Assembly (NCBI RefSeq): GCF_000175615.1
Contig: NZ_ACVO01000009.1
Location: forward strand, 1 to 64,000
Length of the DNA: 64,000 nucleotides
Direction of reading: 5' to 3'
Origin: Rothia mucilaginosa ATCC 25296
GTDB lineage: Bacteria > Actinomycetota > Actinomycetes > Actinomycetales > Micrococcaceae
Shown: one piece after another, positions 7,361 to 16,859 of the stretch
Position numbering within the stretch: position 1 is the first letter of the stretch
Layout: every line of letters begins with the position of its first letter
Notes under the pieces: model-generated
The model's database searches: none
Told to the model about the DNA's origin: nothing
What the model saw: the letters and a program-made list of their open reading frames with translations, nothing else
Made by a program: the position numbers and the translations under genes

Positions 7361-9028
7361 TTATCCGGTGAACGGGTTCGGTGCGCCGATGTACTGCAGC
7401 TCGGTGTACTCCTCCAAACCCTCGGGGCCGCCCTCGCGACCCATGCCGGACTGCTTCACGCCACCGAAGGGTGCCGCCGCATTCGAGATAACGCCGGAGT
7501 TGTAACCAATCAGGCCAAACTCCAGACCAGCCGCCATGCGCGTAAAGCGCGGGTGGTTACTCGTGTACACGTACGCCGCTAGGCCGTACTCGGTGTCGTT
7601 GGCGAGCTTCAGGGCGGTGCGTTCGCCCTCCTCACCGTAGCCGCCGAACGTGGCAATCGGGGCGACGGGGCCGAAGATTTCTTCACGCCACACGCGCATC
7701 GAATCGGTCACGCCGGTCAGCACGGTGGGGGTCACGAAGTTGCCCTTGTTCAGGTTCTTGGGCATGCCGCCGGTATCGCTCGGAACGTTCTCCTCAAGCT
7801 CGGGAATGTAACCGCCGCAGGCGAGGAGCGCGCCCTTGCCCAGGGCGTCTTCCACCATAAAAAGCATAGATTCAACCGCTGAAGGTTGAATTAGCGGTCC
7901 GCAGTCGGTTCCGTCGACGGTTCCGTCACCCACGACGGTCGCCTCCATGCGCTCCACGAAGGCGCGGGTGAACTCTTCGGCAATGTCCTCGTGCACGATG
8001 AATCGGTTGGCGGCGGTGCACGCCTCGCCCATGTTCCTCATCTTCGCCGCGTAGGCGCCCTCCACGGCGGCGGGGATGTCCGCGTCCTCAAAGACGATGA
8101 ACGGTGCGTTGCCACCCAGCTCCATGGAGGTACGCAGAACGTTCTGCGAGGCCTGCGCGAGCAGGGTGCGGCCCACGGCGGTGGAGCCGGTGAACGAGAC
8201 CTTCCGCAGACGCTCATCAGCCATCAGCGCGGAGACAACCTCACCGGTACGAGAGGTGGTCACCACGTTCAGCACGCCGTCCGGCAGGCCCGCCTCACGC
8301 ATCAGGGACGCGAAGTACAGGGAGCTGAGCGGAGTCAGGGAGGCGGGCTTGAGCACCGCGGTACAACCCGCCGCGAGCGCCGGGGCGACCTTGCGTGCCG
8401 CCATGGCGAGCGGGAAGTTCCAGGGGGTAATCAGCAGGCAGGGGCCGACGGGGCGGCGTACGGTGGTGATCTGCAGCCCGGATTCGGGGGCGACGGCGGT
8501 GCGGCCGAAGTTGCGGGCGGCTTCTTCGGCGTACCAGCGCAGGTAGTTTGCCGCGTAGGCGACTTCGCCGCGGGACTGGTCGAGGGGCTTGCCCATTTCG
8601 AGGGTCATGAGCCGGGCGATGACTTCGGTGCGCTGCGTCATAAGCGTGTAGGCGCGGTTGAGGATGTCGGCGCGTTCGCGGACGCTGGTTGCCGCCCATG
8701 AGGTGCGGGCGTCGCAGGCGGCGTCGAGTGCTTCGATGCCCTGTTCGATACTGGCGTCGGCGACGTGCGCGAGGATTTGGCCACAGGAGGGGTTGTGCAC
8801 GGGGAAGGACCCGTTGTCGCCGGTGACCCAGCTGCCGCCGATAAGCAGGTCAGTGGGCACGTAGAAGAAGGGGTAGGAGGGCCGCTCGTAGGGGTCGATG
8901 GGTTCGCGCTGCGGCATGTTGATGCTTTGCATGTGCGGTTCGGTGCGGCCTCGCAGCTGGGCGGATTTCGCGGCGGGCTTTGCGGAAGCGGAACTCTCGG
9001 CGGCGGAGCTTTCGGGTGAGGTGGTCAT
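7361..9028 (-). CDS. gabD: succinate-semialdehyde dehydrogenase-type aldehyde dehydrogenase
   Basis: The 555-residue product is an aldehyde dehydrogenase of the NAD(P)-dependent succinate-semialdehyde group: ITPWNFPLAM (about 198-207), FTGSTAVGR (about 276-284), catalytic Glu in MELGGNAPF (about 299-307), catalytic Cys in GEACTAANRF (about 333-342), and EIFGPVAP near 445. It would oxidise succinate semialdehyde to succinate in the cytoplasm. The N-terminal 40 residues are Ser/Ala rich and longer than usual. The ATG at 9028 has AAAGG six bases upstream. No GABA aminotransferase gene is adjacent, so the source of the aldehyde is not shown by context. Confidence 0.85.
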   Translation of the reverse strand: MTTSPESSAAESSASAKPAAKSAQLRGRTEPHMQSINMPQREPIDPYERPSYPFFYVPTDLLIGGSWVTGDNGSFPVHNPSCGQILAHVADASIEQGIEALDAACDARTSWAATSVRERADILNRAYTLMTQRTEVIARLMTLEMGKPLDQSRGEVAYAANYLRWYAEEAARNFGRTAVAPESGLQITTVRRPVGPCLLITPWNFPLAMAARKVAPALAAGCTAVLKPASLTPLSSLYFASLMREAGLPDGVLNVVTTSRTGEVVSALMADERLRKVSFTGSTAVGRTLLAQASQNVLRTSMELGGNAPFIVFEDADIPAAVEGAYAAKMRNMGEACTAANRFIVHEDIAEEFTRAFVERMEATVVGDGTVDGTDCGPLIQPSAVESMLFMVEDALGKGALLACGGYIPELEENVPSDTGGMPKNLNKGNFVTPTVLTGVTDSMRVWREEIFGPVAPIATFGGYGEEGERTALKLANDTEYGLAAYVYTSNHPRFTRMAAGLEFGLIGYNSGVISNAAAPFGGVKQSGMGREGGPEGLEEYTELQYIGAPNPFTG

Positions 9029-9380
9029 GGCGTGCCTTTCGGGTTGGGGCGGCCGGTGCGGTCGACTCTGACGCTTTTAATTCTAGTCCTGCGCGCTCCC
9101 CTGCTCCTCGAACCGATCCAGCGGCTCTCTCCCCTGCCCCGCGCGCCCTCTCCCCACCCTGAGAGGGCCGCGGGCACGCCGAAGGGGGCCGCATCCGCGT
9201 TGGATACGACCCCCTTCAGGTGGATTCTCGCTCAGCGCGCGAGAGTCCTAGCTGAGGATTATGGAAGGCATTGCCCGGAAGGGATGCTCGGTGTTGCATC
9301 CGCTCTGCCCGATACCCGCACCTTCACCACTTAGCGGGCGGTGAGGCGGGCACCCAGGTGGACTAGGCCCACCGGTTCTC
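9029..9380. other. intergenic region between gabD-like and GDPD genes
   Basis: No coding frame is convincing here. It contains the promoter side of the aldehyde dehydrogenase gene and, at 9181-9217, a stem-loop ending the glycerophosphodiesterase transcript. The stretch 9090-9180 is C-rich. Confidence 0.5.
9181..9217 (-). terminator. stem-loop downstream of GDPD gene
   Basis: Arms GAAGGGGG-CG-ATCC and GGAT-CG-CCCCCTTC pair with two mismatches over about 16 bases around a short loop. It lies 164 bases past the stop of the glycerophosphodiesterase gene. No T tract is obvious. Confidence 0.5.
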
Positions 9381-10985
9381 TCAGATCCAGGACTGGCGTG
9401 CCTCGATTCGAGTCAGCTCCAGAGGACCGCCATCGTTGGTGCCGTGGAAGCGGCCGAAGTGTACGTACGGGCCGCGGTAGGCGCTGTGGTTGATGGGGCT
9501 GGAGTACTGACCGTTGACCGTGTAGTAGAAGCTGTTCTTGTTCAGCACAATCTTGCAGTTCAGTGCCTGGCCGGTGGTGACCTTCTGGCGCAGCTTCATG
9601 GTGTGCAGCACGCGCGGGCTAGTCTGGTTGGGTTCGAAGCAGAGAATCTGCGCTACGGAGCCGCCGCGGTAGTTGGGGCGGATGGCGAGCACGTAGGTGC
9701 CGTCTTCCTGCTTTGCAGCGAACTTCTTGCCGATGCCGAAGGCGCCGTCGTGTTCGCGACCGAACGCAATGTAGCCGTAGTGACCATCCTGCTTCGGCAC
9801 TGCACTGGTCCACTTCATGGAGAAGTCGAGAGTGTACTTGTCGCGAGTGGTGTAGTTCGCCAGAGGGCCGAGCAGCACGGATTCGTCGTAGCGCTGGTTG
9901 TGCACGATGGCTGCGCCGGTCAGGTCGGGCATGTCCGCTGCGACGGAGGGGTCGGCGGGCAGCATGCCGTGGGGACGCTGGCCGGTCTTAATCTTCACGC
10001 TGGCGTCGAAGGGGTCACCGATTACCCAGTAGGGGTCGGGGCACATGAAGCCCTTAACGCCCAGTGCCTTGTACTTTTCGTAGGCGGAGCGGCGGTGGAT
10101 TTCCCAGACAATGACTGCCTTGCCGAGGCCGGTGAGGGCGCGTACGTTCTCCTCGCTCATGGAGCCCTGGGAAGCGCCGGTCGGCTTCTCGTAGTAGGGT
10201 ACGCCGATGGCGTCTACGTTTTCGTGGCGTGCCATTGCGGAAATCTTGTCGATGGGGTCGCCACCGTCGAAGTAGCACCAGGTGGCGCAGCCTGCGGAGT
10301 TGGCAAGCTTCAGGTAGCGGGAGGTGGGTTTGAAGCCGCCGCTGCCGTCGCGGTACATCTTGATGACGGTGCGGCGCTGCAGGCCGCGTTCGGTGATGAA
10401 CTTGACGAGGCCTGCCTGTGCGGGGCCGTCCTTCGCTTCGAGGAACAGTACGACCTTCTTGCCGCCGACGGAGGCGTATTCGCCGCCTGCGGGTACGGCG
10501 TCAACTGCGGCGATGGCTTCTTCGAGGGTGGGGATGTCGTACAGGCCGGTCTTCTCGCCCAAGTTTTGGCGCATGTCAACCTTGTGCTGGCGCAGTTCGG
10601 CGAGGGTGTGGCCGCGAACGTCCATGGACGCACCGGTGGTGCGCTTGATGTTGGTATCGTGCATGCAGACGAACTGGCCATCGCTGGTGGTGCGTACGGA
10701 AATTTCGACGGCGAGGGCGCCGCGGCGTACGGACTCTGCGTAGGCGTAGGCGGTGTGCTCGGGGCTGATGTTGCCGGCACCGCGGTGGGCGATGAAAAAT
10801 TCATCGGTCTTGTAGAGCAGCTGATGTGCGGGGGAGCCGCTGTGTACTGCCGCGAGCTGTGCGCGGGTGTTGGCTGCGGCGTGGGCTTCGCCTGCCTGGA
10901 GCATGAGGGCGGCGGGTGCCAGTGCGGAGGCACCGATGAAGCCGCGGCGGCTCAGATTCTTAGAGGTCTTCGGGAATGCAGTCAC
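9381..10985 (-). CDS. Tat-exported glycerophosphodiester phosphodiesterase
   Basis: The 534-residue product has a twin-arginine signal (SRRGFIGA, residues 12-19, then a hydrophobic stretch and AHA cleavage site near 36). The catalytic domain follows: HRGAGNISPEHT (near residue 66-78), VEISVRTTSDG and CMHD supply the expected His, Glu and Asp residues of GDPD enzymes that hydrolyse glycerophosphodiesters to glycerol-3-phosphate. After about residue 340 comes an extra 190-residue beta-rich region (TLDFSMKWTSAV, YGYIAFGRE, FYYTVNGQY) resembling a lectin/LamG-like sandwich, perhaps for surface glycan or teichoic-acid binding. The GTG at 10985 is chosen because AAGGA precedes it by nine bases and it starts the signal; an upstream frame to 11078 is unlikely. 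Confidence 0.82.
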   Translation of the reverse strand: MTAFPKTSKNLSRRGFIGASALAPAALMLQAGEAHAAANTRAQLAAVHSGSPAHQLLYKTDEFFIAHRGAGNISPEHTAYAYAESVRRGALAVEISVRTTSDGQFVCMHDTNIKRTTGASMDVRGHTLAELRQHKVDMRQNLGEKTGLYDIPTLEEAIAAVDAVPAGGEYASVGGKKVVLFLEAKDGPAQAGLVKFITERGLQRRTVIKMYRDGSGGFKPTSRYLKLANSAGCATWCYFDGGDPIDKISAMARHENVDAIGVPYYEKPTGASQGSMSEENVRALTGLGKAVIVWEIHRRSAYEKYKALGVKGFMCPDPYWVIGDPFDASVKIKTGQRPHGMLPADPSVAADMPDLTGAAIVHNQRYDESVLLGPLANYTTRDKYTLDFSMKWTSAVPKQDGHYGYIAFGREHDGAFGIGKKFAAKQEDGTYVLAIRPNYRGGSVAQILCFEPNQTSPRVLHTMKLRQKVTTGQALNCKIVLNKNSFYYTVNGQYSSPINHSAYRGPYVHFGRFHGTNDGGPLELTRIEARQSWI

Positions 10986-11049
10986 CGTAGTAGTCCTTTT
11001 TCTTTTATGAGTTGAGCGTAATGTGTGTGGTTGTTCATTGAAGTTTTGG

Positions 11050-11078
11050 TTTATAGCTGAGGGTCCGGATTCTCTCAA
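11050..11078 (-). promoter_or_regulatory. candidate promoter of GDPD gene
   Basis: On the minus strand TTGAGA and TATAAA are separated by 17 bases, about 65 bases before the GTG start. Confidence 0.4.
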
Positions 11079-11263
11079 CTCAAACTACAACTCTAAGTAG
11101 GATAACGATTTTTTATCGGTGATTCACTGCGTTTACAGGAAAATAGGGTATTATGTGCGCCTCATTCTTACCCGCAGTGTAATGCGGGTGAATGTGTTCC
11201 TCCTTTTCCGCCGCTTTTAATAGCGGCATTTCATGCGGCGTTAAAAAATTTCTCGTGTAACGA

Positions 11264-11311
11264 AAAAGGCCGCGCCTACAGCCCGATTGAGCCTACAGGA
11301 CGCGACCTTTT
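11264..11311 (-). terminator. rho-independent terminator of PTS EIIA gene
   Basis: On the minus strand an imperfect stem (AAAAGG-CGCG / CGCG-CCTTTT) closes with a run of five T followed by CGTTAC. It lies 66 bases past the EIIA stop. Confidence 0.7.
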
Positions 11312-11376
11312 GCGTTAAAACATTTTTCGCAGGTTTTTCACCGCTGTTGAAGCTGAGCTATTTTCGCTGGTTCAGC

Positions 11377-11889
11377 TTACTTCTTGGATGCCTGAGCGAC
11401 GCGGTCACCGGCTGCGACGGGGCGGCGTGCCTCAGAGTCCTTGGAGATGTTGAACTTTGCGGTGTTGGTAATCATCACCATGGTTTCCTTGGAGGGGATG
11501 CGGCCCTCGATAGCTGCCCAGTCCACCTCGATGATGGGTGCGCCAGCCTCAACCTTGTCACCTACGTTAGCAATCTTGGTGAAGCCTTCGCCACCGAGCT
11601 CAACGGTGTCGATACCGATGTGGACCAGTACCTCGCCGCCGTTTTCGGTGCGGAGCATGAATGCGTGCAGGGTGTCCTGAATCAGTGCGATGGTGCCTGC
11701 AACGGGTGCGACGATGGTGCCTGCGGTGGGGTTCACTGCGTAGCCGTCGCCCATAACACCCTGAGAGAAAACGGGGTCGGAGACTTCGCTCAGCGGCAGG
11801 TACTCGCCGGTAGCAGGTGCGACGTAGACGTCTGCGGACGATGCTTCCTGTGCGGCAGCTTCCTTCTTCTTCTTGCCGAAACCGAACAT
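11377..11889 (-). CDS. PTS EIIA component, glucose family (Crr-like)
   Basis: The 170-residue protein is a free-standing EIIA-Glc type domain: PATGEYLPLSEVSDPVFSQGVMGDG near residues 25-49 (key pieces PATGE and FSQGVMGDG), the first conserved histidine in TLHAFML (about 74) and the phosphorylated histidine in VLVHIGIDTVEL (about 89). It would take a phosphoryl group from HPr and pass it to a sugar EIIB, and may regulate other functions. A lysine-rich N-terminus (FGKKKKEAAAQ) is like that of Crr. The start has AAGGAG five bases upstream. No EIIBC gene is near. Confidence 0.9.
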   Translation of the reverse strand: MFGFGKKKKEAAAQEASSADVYVAPATGEYLPLSEVSDPVFSQGVMGDGYAVNPTAGTIVAPVAGTIALIQDTLHAFMLRTENGGEVLVHIGIDTVELGGEGFTKIANVGDKVEAGAPIIEVDWAAIEGRIPSKETMVMITNTAKFNISKDSEARRPVAAGDRVAQASKK

Positions 11890-12228
11890 ATATGCTCCTT
11901 TTGGTCGTGTGGCGCTATGAATAGCGTGTATTTGTAGCGCTGATGCGTCCGCGTCGGATGCGGGCGTCGTTGCCTTCTTGGTTTCACACCGGGCGGCGCC
12001 TGCCTAAATTGCAGGGTTCGCACACTCCGGTGCATATGCACTCAGAATACAACACCTAAACCCGTAGCTCACGAGCTGAGGGTCATTCGACTCGAATTCT
12101 GCAAATATTCCGCAAATCTGGAACTTCAACTCACACTTCTGCACTCTTGAGGTCGCGAGTACACTTAGTGAAGGACTGGCACCCCTCCTCCGAGCCGGTG
12201 CCTATAAGAGAGAAAAGGCTAAAAACTG
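11890..12228. other. divergent intergenic region
   Basis: The gap carries the promoters of the EIIA gene (leftward) and the ArsD-like gene (rightward). TACACT at about 12159-12164 could be a -10 box for the latter, and GGCACC/GGTGCC at about 12178-12202 forms a small hairpin just before its ribosome-binding site. I see no gene. Confidence 0.45.
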
Positions 12229-12810
12229 ATGACTGAAGCGGCTGAAACCGTTCTTGAAGTATTTATTCCGGGCCCCGGTGAGAACCCGGAGGATCCGCAG
12301 GATATGGAGCGCTCCGAGTTCCTGGGCGCCGCGCAGGAGGCGCTGGATTCGGGCGTGGACATTGAGGTGTACTCCACCGACTCCTACCCTTCCGCATTTG
12401 AAGAGTGCGCACCGGTTGCCGAGCAGATTGAGATGAACGGCATCGAGGTTCTGCCGCTCATGCTGGTCAACGGCGAGGTGAAGGTGTCCTTCGCGTACCC
12501 GACCGCCGAGCAGATTAAGCGTTTCTCCCGCGCCCACCTGGTCGCCCAGCCGAAGGCGAACGCGGCAGCGGCTGCATGCGGCCCGTCCGGTTCCCCGGCG
12601 GCGTCGATAATCCCGAACCTGAGCGGCGAACCCGCCGGTTTCGCGGCAACCCTGGCGGGTAAGGCACCCCAGCCGGTCGGCGGCCCCGAGATCGGTAACC
12701 GCGTGAACCTCATGGGTGGCGACACCGGCGACGGTATCCCCACCTCCGGTTCGGTGGCTGTGAAGTCCGGTGGCTGCGGATGCGGTGGTTGCGGCTGCGG
12801 CGGCAAGTAA
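12229..12810 (+). CDS. ArsD-like protein with cysteine-rich tail
   Basis: The 193-residue product resembles ArsD, the arsenic metallochaperone: the segment DSGVDIEVYSTDSYPSAFEE...IEVLPLMLVNGEVKVSFAYPTAEQI aligns in order with the thioredoxin-like ArsD core. It lacks the N-terminal vicinal cysteine pair (Cys12-Cys13 in the E. coli plasmid protein); the equivalent place reads FIPGPGENPED. It instead has Cys60, Cys117 and a tail CGCGGCGCGGK with Cys183, 185, 188 and 190. The tail could bind a soft metal or metalloid. No arsA, arsB, arsC or arsR gene is near, so a role in arsenic handling is unproven. The linker (about 110-180) is Gly/Pro/Ala rich. A 2-thiol metal chaperone of other specificity is an alternative. 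Confidence 0.6.
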   Translation: MTEAAETVLEVFIPGPGENPEDPQDMERSEFLGAAQEALDSGVDIEVYSTDSYPSAFEECAPVAEQIEMNGIEVLPLMLVNGEVKVSFAYPTAEQIKRFSRAHLVAQPKANAAAAACGPSGSPAASIIPNLSGEPAGFAATLAGKAPQPVGGPEIGNRVNLMGGDTGDGIPTSGSVAVKSGGCGCGGCGCGGK

Positions 12811-12885
12811 ACCCGCCCCTGCCGGCAACGAGCGCCCGGCTCGCCCGGTTCTAAACTGCGCACCCAAAGAACTGCATAAACAAAG

Positions 12886-12926
12886 AGCGGTGCCCGCCTC
12901 CTCGTGATGAGGAAGCGGGCACCGCT
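12886..12926 (+). terminator. rho-independent terminator
   Basis: Arms AGCGGTGCCCGC and GCGGGCACCGCT plus an inner TCCTC/GAGGA pair give a long GC stem followed by TT, 75 bases after the ArsD-like gene. The A-rich side also suits termination of the convergent aldolase gene. Confidence 0.75.
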
Positions 12927-12993
12927 TTCGCTTAACGAAGCTTAGGTTCACACCCGGCAGCACCTACGGGAGCTGCGGCGGGCGAACAGTACC

Positions 12994-14019
<1,026 letters not shown>

Positions 14020-14282
14020 ATGCTGACTCCTTGGATAGATGCGACCGGTTACCAATGTTGGGCCGGTTCACCATATTTTGTTGGCGCGCGAGACGCCTCC
14101 TACTCGCACTATTTTACCAAGATACGACTTATTTATCGTTAATTTTTTGTGGGTTTTTTTGGGTTTACTGCAGCGAAATTTCCGCGAATTACCGCGGTAA
14201 AGTAGAGGTGTTAATGACTTGATGTCTTCTGTGCGTGCAGGCCAGCGTACACATCACCCGGACGCGACGAAAGGAACCTCCC

Positions 14283-14669
14283 ATGAGCAAGGCGAGCGCT
14301 AAAAATAATCCGAAACAGCTCGACGCAAAACGTGAGAAGCGCGCCCGCCAGGCGCAGCGTCGTGCTGAGCGTGAGCATCCGAATGCGGCGGCTATTGCCC
14401 CGGTGCGCGCGCAGTTGGATGAGGTTCTGGAGCGTAAGAGTCGGCATGTTTTGGGGCATGGCGATATGGCGAAATCCCTTGAGTTGATGGAGAAAATGCG
14501 TGATGAGGGCGCGAGTGACCACGAGATTGATGTGGCGCTTGCGGAGGCGAAGCTCCCCTCGGTCGTGCAGGTTGGTCGTAAGTCGTTGATGCGTTGGCCG
14601 AGCTGGTGGTGGTTGAATCGTCGTGAGCGCGCGTTGCGGGCGAAGATTGACCGGCTGATGGAGGACTAA
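14283..14669 (+). CDS. small basic protein of unknown function
   Basis: I do not recognise this 128-residue protein. Its N-terminal third is very rich in Lys and Arg (KREKRARQAQRRAEREH), suggesting nucleic-acid or ribosome contact. The middle is helical (LERKSRHVLGHGDMAKSLELMEKM) and the C-terminal part has a tryptophan cluster MRWPSWWWLNRRERALRAKIDRL, which could be a membrane-surface or protein-binding patch. The ATG at 14283 has AAAGGA about seven bases upstream; in-frame codons before it lack a signal. Divergent from the aldolase gene and separate from the permease behind it. Confidence 0.65.
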   Translation: MSKASAKNNPKQLDAKREKRARQAQRRAEREHPNAAAIAPVRAQLDEVLERKSRHVLGHGDMAKSLELMEKMRDEGASDHEIDVALAEAKLPSVVQVGRKSLMRWPSWWWLNRRERALRAKIDRLMED

Positions 14670-14974
14670 GTCCCCGTTGTGAATAGGTTGTGAGAGCACC
14701 CCGTTGTGGGTGCTCTTGTGCTGTGCGGTGGTGGGGTAATTGATTTTTTGTACTCAGGGTTCAATTAATCTATTTCACAAAACAATGAAAACCACACAAT
14801 ACAACATGAACCAAATATATTCATAAGATATGCATTATATGTATATAAATTGTTACGTGATGTGAGTTATATTTACCTAAATTACCGTGCTATAGTCATT
14901 ACAACCGCAGACGTGTTCCCAACCACATTTCGTGTAGCACGTGCTTCAGATGTAACTATCCAAGGAGGTATAGC
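14670..14974. other. AT-rich regulatory region upstream of amino-acid permease
   Basis: This gap is markedly AT rich between about 14745 and 14910. It contains TTCATAAGATATGCATT and GCATTATATGTATAT elements that look like degenerate 18-bp ArgR-type half palindromes, then a strong ribosome-binding site AAGGAGG before 14975. The match to ArgR boxes is suggestive only. No gene is visible. Confidence 0.35.
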
Positions 14975-16576
14975 ATGAGCACCTCACCAAACAAGAACCC
15001 GCAGACTTCTGCAGCGGATCAGTACACTAAGCCCCCCACAGATGACCCGTTCGCACACGAACAGGAAGGCTTCCACAAGGGGCTTGGCGCACGTCAGCTC
15101 CAGATGATCGCCATCGGTTCCGCTATCGGTACCGGCCTGTTCCTGGGCACCGGTAGCCGCCTGCAGGACGCAGGCCCCATGCTCGCCGTCATCTACGCCG
15201 TCATCGGCTTCTTCGGCTACCTGATTCTTCGAGCCCTCGGCGAGCTGATCCTTCACCGCCCCTCCTCGGGCTCCTTCGTCTCCTACACCCGCGAATTCTA
15301 CGGCGAAAAAGCCGCATTCGTATCCGGATGGCTGTACTGGCTGAACTGGGCAATGACCGCCGTTGCAGACGCCACCGCTATCGCTATCTACATCAGCTGG
15401 TTCGGTCGATACAACCAGTTCTTCGCAGATATTCCCCAGTGGCTTAGCGCATTCATCGTCGTTGTTGTCACCGTTGCTTTGAACCTCATCTCCGTGAAGC
15501 TCTTCGGTGAGCTGGAATTCTGGTTCGCACTCATTAAGATTCTTGCCCTGCTGTCCTTCATGGCGGTAGGTATCTGGTACCTGGTCTTCGGTGAACCCAT
15601 CAACGGCGTCCGCCCCGGTCTGGAACTCATTGCAGCCAATGACGGCTTCTTCCCCAACGGTATTCTTCCCGCTCTTATCGTGGTTCAGGGCGTTGTGTTC
15701 GCCTACGCCGGTATTGAGCTGGTCGGCACCACCAGTGGTGAAACCAAGAACGTTGAGAAGGTTATCCCCCGCGCTATCAACACCGTGATCTGGCGTATCG
15801 CGATCTTCTACGTTGGTTCCGTGGTTCTGCTCTGCCTACTCATGCCCTACACCGCATACAAGGATGCAGAGTCGCCGTTCGTGACCTTCTTCGACTCGAT
15901 CGGCATTGACGGTACCGCACCGATTATGCAGCTGGTCGTTATTACCGCGGCTGCTTCCTCGCTGAACGCTGGCCTGTACTCCACCGGCCGTATCCTCCAC
16001 TCGATGGGTGTTGCAGGTTCGGCACCGAAGTTCACCACCAAGGTGTCCCGCTCCGGCGTTCCGGTGGCAGGTATTCTGCTGACCGGTGTGATTGGCCTCT
16101 TCGGCGTTGTGCTGAACTTCTTCGTTCCCGAGCAGGCGTTCGAGGTCGTGCTGAACATCGCATCCGTGGGCACCATGGCTAGCTGGGCTGCTATCGCAAT
16201 GTCACACCAGAAGTACCTGAAGCTGGTCGGTGAGGGCAAGTACAAGCGCCCCAACTACCGCGCACCCGGCGGTCGCTTCAGCGACTGGGCTGTGATGGTG
16301 TTCCTCGCTGTTGTGCTGGTGCTGATGGCTCTGGATTACCCGGTGGGTACCTACACCCTGGCATCGCTGCTGGTGGTTATCCCGCTGCTGATTATCGGCT
16401 GGTACACGGTTCGTGATCGCGTCAACGAGATTGCTCGCGTCCGTGAAGGCTACACCGGTTCCGTGCCTGTGATTGCTGCCCGCCCCGTGGTGAAGAAGCT
16501 CGTTCCGGAGCCTCGTACCCACATTGACCTGGGTGAACTGGACCTTGAGGACGAGGACAAGCCGAAGGGCAACTAA
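14975..16576 (+). CDS. APC-family amino-acid permease
   Basis: The 533-residue protein is a 12-segment amino acid/H+ symporter of the AAT branch (AnsP, LysP, CycA, ProY types): IAIGSAIGTGLFLGTG near residues 46-61 is the substrate-binding first helix, and the LHRPSSGSFVSYTREFYGEKAAF block near 90-112 (key piece GSFVSYTREF) is family typical. The first 40 residues and last 45 are hydrophilic and cytoplasmic. It precedes an ornithine cyclodeaminase gene by 283 bases on the same strand, so a basic amino acid or proline-related substrate is a fair guess but not shown. AAGGAGG seven bases upstream marks a strong start. Confidence 0.85.
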   Translation: MSTSPNKNPQTSAADQYTKPPTDDPFAHEQEGFHKGLGARQLQMIAIGSAIGTGLFLGTGSRLQDAGPMLAVIYAVIGFFGYLILRALGELILHRPSSGSFVSYTREFYGEKAAFVSGWLYWLNWAMTAVADATAIAIYISWFGRYNQFFADIPQWLSAFIVVVVTVALNLISVKLFGELEFWFALIKILALLSFMAVGIWYLVFGEPINGVRPGLELIAANDGFFPNGILPALIVVQGVVFAYAGIELVGTTSGETKNVEKVIPRAINTVIWRIAIFYVGSVVLLCLLMPYTAYKDAESPFVTFFDSIGIDGTAPIMQLVVITAAASSLNAGLYSTGRILHSMGVAGSAPKFTTKVSRSGVPVAGILLTGVIGLFGVVLNFFVPEQAFEVVLNIASVGTMASWAAIAMSHQKYLKLVGEGKYKRPNYRAPGGRFSDWAVMVFLAVVLVLMALDYPVGTYTLASLLVVIPLLIIGWYTVRDRVNEIARVREGYTGSVPVIAARPVVKKLVPEPRTHIDLGELDLEDEDKPKGN

Positions 16577-16631
16577 CCCGACGGCAGCCTCCGATTCCGT
16601 GATATCCCAGTGAAATCCCGGTGAAGGCGAT

Positions 16632-16683
16632 GAGGGGGTTCTAGACCCTAGCCCGTAGGTTCCAGGAGCTCTAGGGCCCCCTC
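16632..16683 (+). terminator. terminator-like hairpin after permease gene
   Basis: Arms GAGGGGGTTCTAGA and CTCTAGGGCCCCCTC pair over about 14 bases with G-U pairs, 56 bases after the permease stop. CCTGCACGTCTTTT follows. Confidence 0.6.
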
Positions 16684-16709
16684 CCTGCACGTCTTTTCGT
16701 GTTCGTTCC

Positions 16710-16729
16710 GTATTACATCCGTGTAATAC
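16710..16729. promoter_or_regulatory. 20-bp palindromic operator upstream of ornithine cyclodeaminase
   Basis: Perfect arms GTATTACA and TGTAATAC around TCCG, 131 bases before the ATG. The pattern resembles GntR- or Lrp-type sites, but no regulator gene is adjacent. Confidence 0.6.
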
Positions 16730-16859
16730 ATAAAGCAAAGTACATATTTACAGCATTTCTAAAAGGGTGTGTCCTGCAATATATTTTGAGATAATAGATA
16801 TCCACAGTGACCACCAGATGCACAAAGAAGTTTTGTGCAGATATTCAAAGGAGAAAATC

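Larger units (their letters stand above)
10986..11376. other. intergenic region between GDPD and PTS EIIA genes
   Basis: The gap has the GDPD promoter, an AT-rich segment around 11095-11155, a small ACCCGCA/TGCGGGT hairpin at 11170-11189, and the EIIA terminator at 11264-11311. No gene is visible. Confidence 0.5.

Noticed and set aside
9444..11015. Long plus-strand open frame over the GDPD gene
   Set aside because: Antisense to a clear Tat-exported GDPD; composition is artificial (runs of Ala, Gly, Val).
14800..14870. ArgR boxes upstream of the amino-acid permease
   Set aside because: Half sites are degenerate and AT-rich sequence gives such matches by chance; only noted as a weak possibility.
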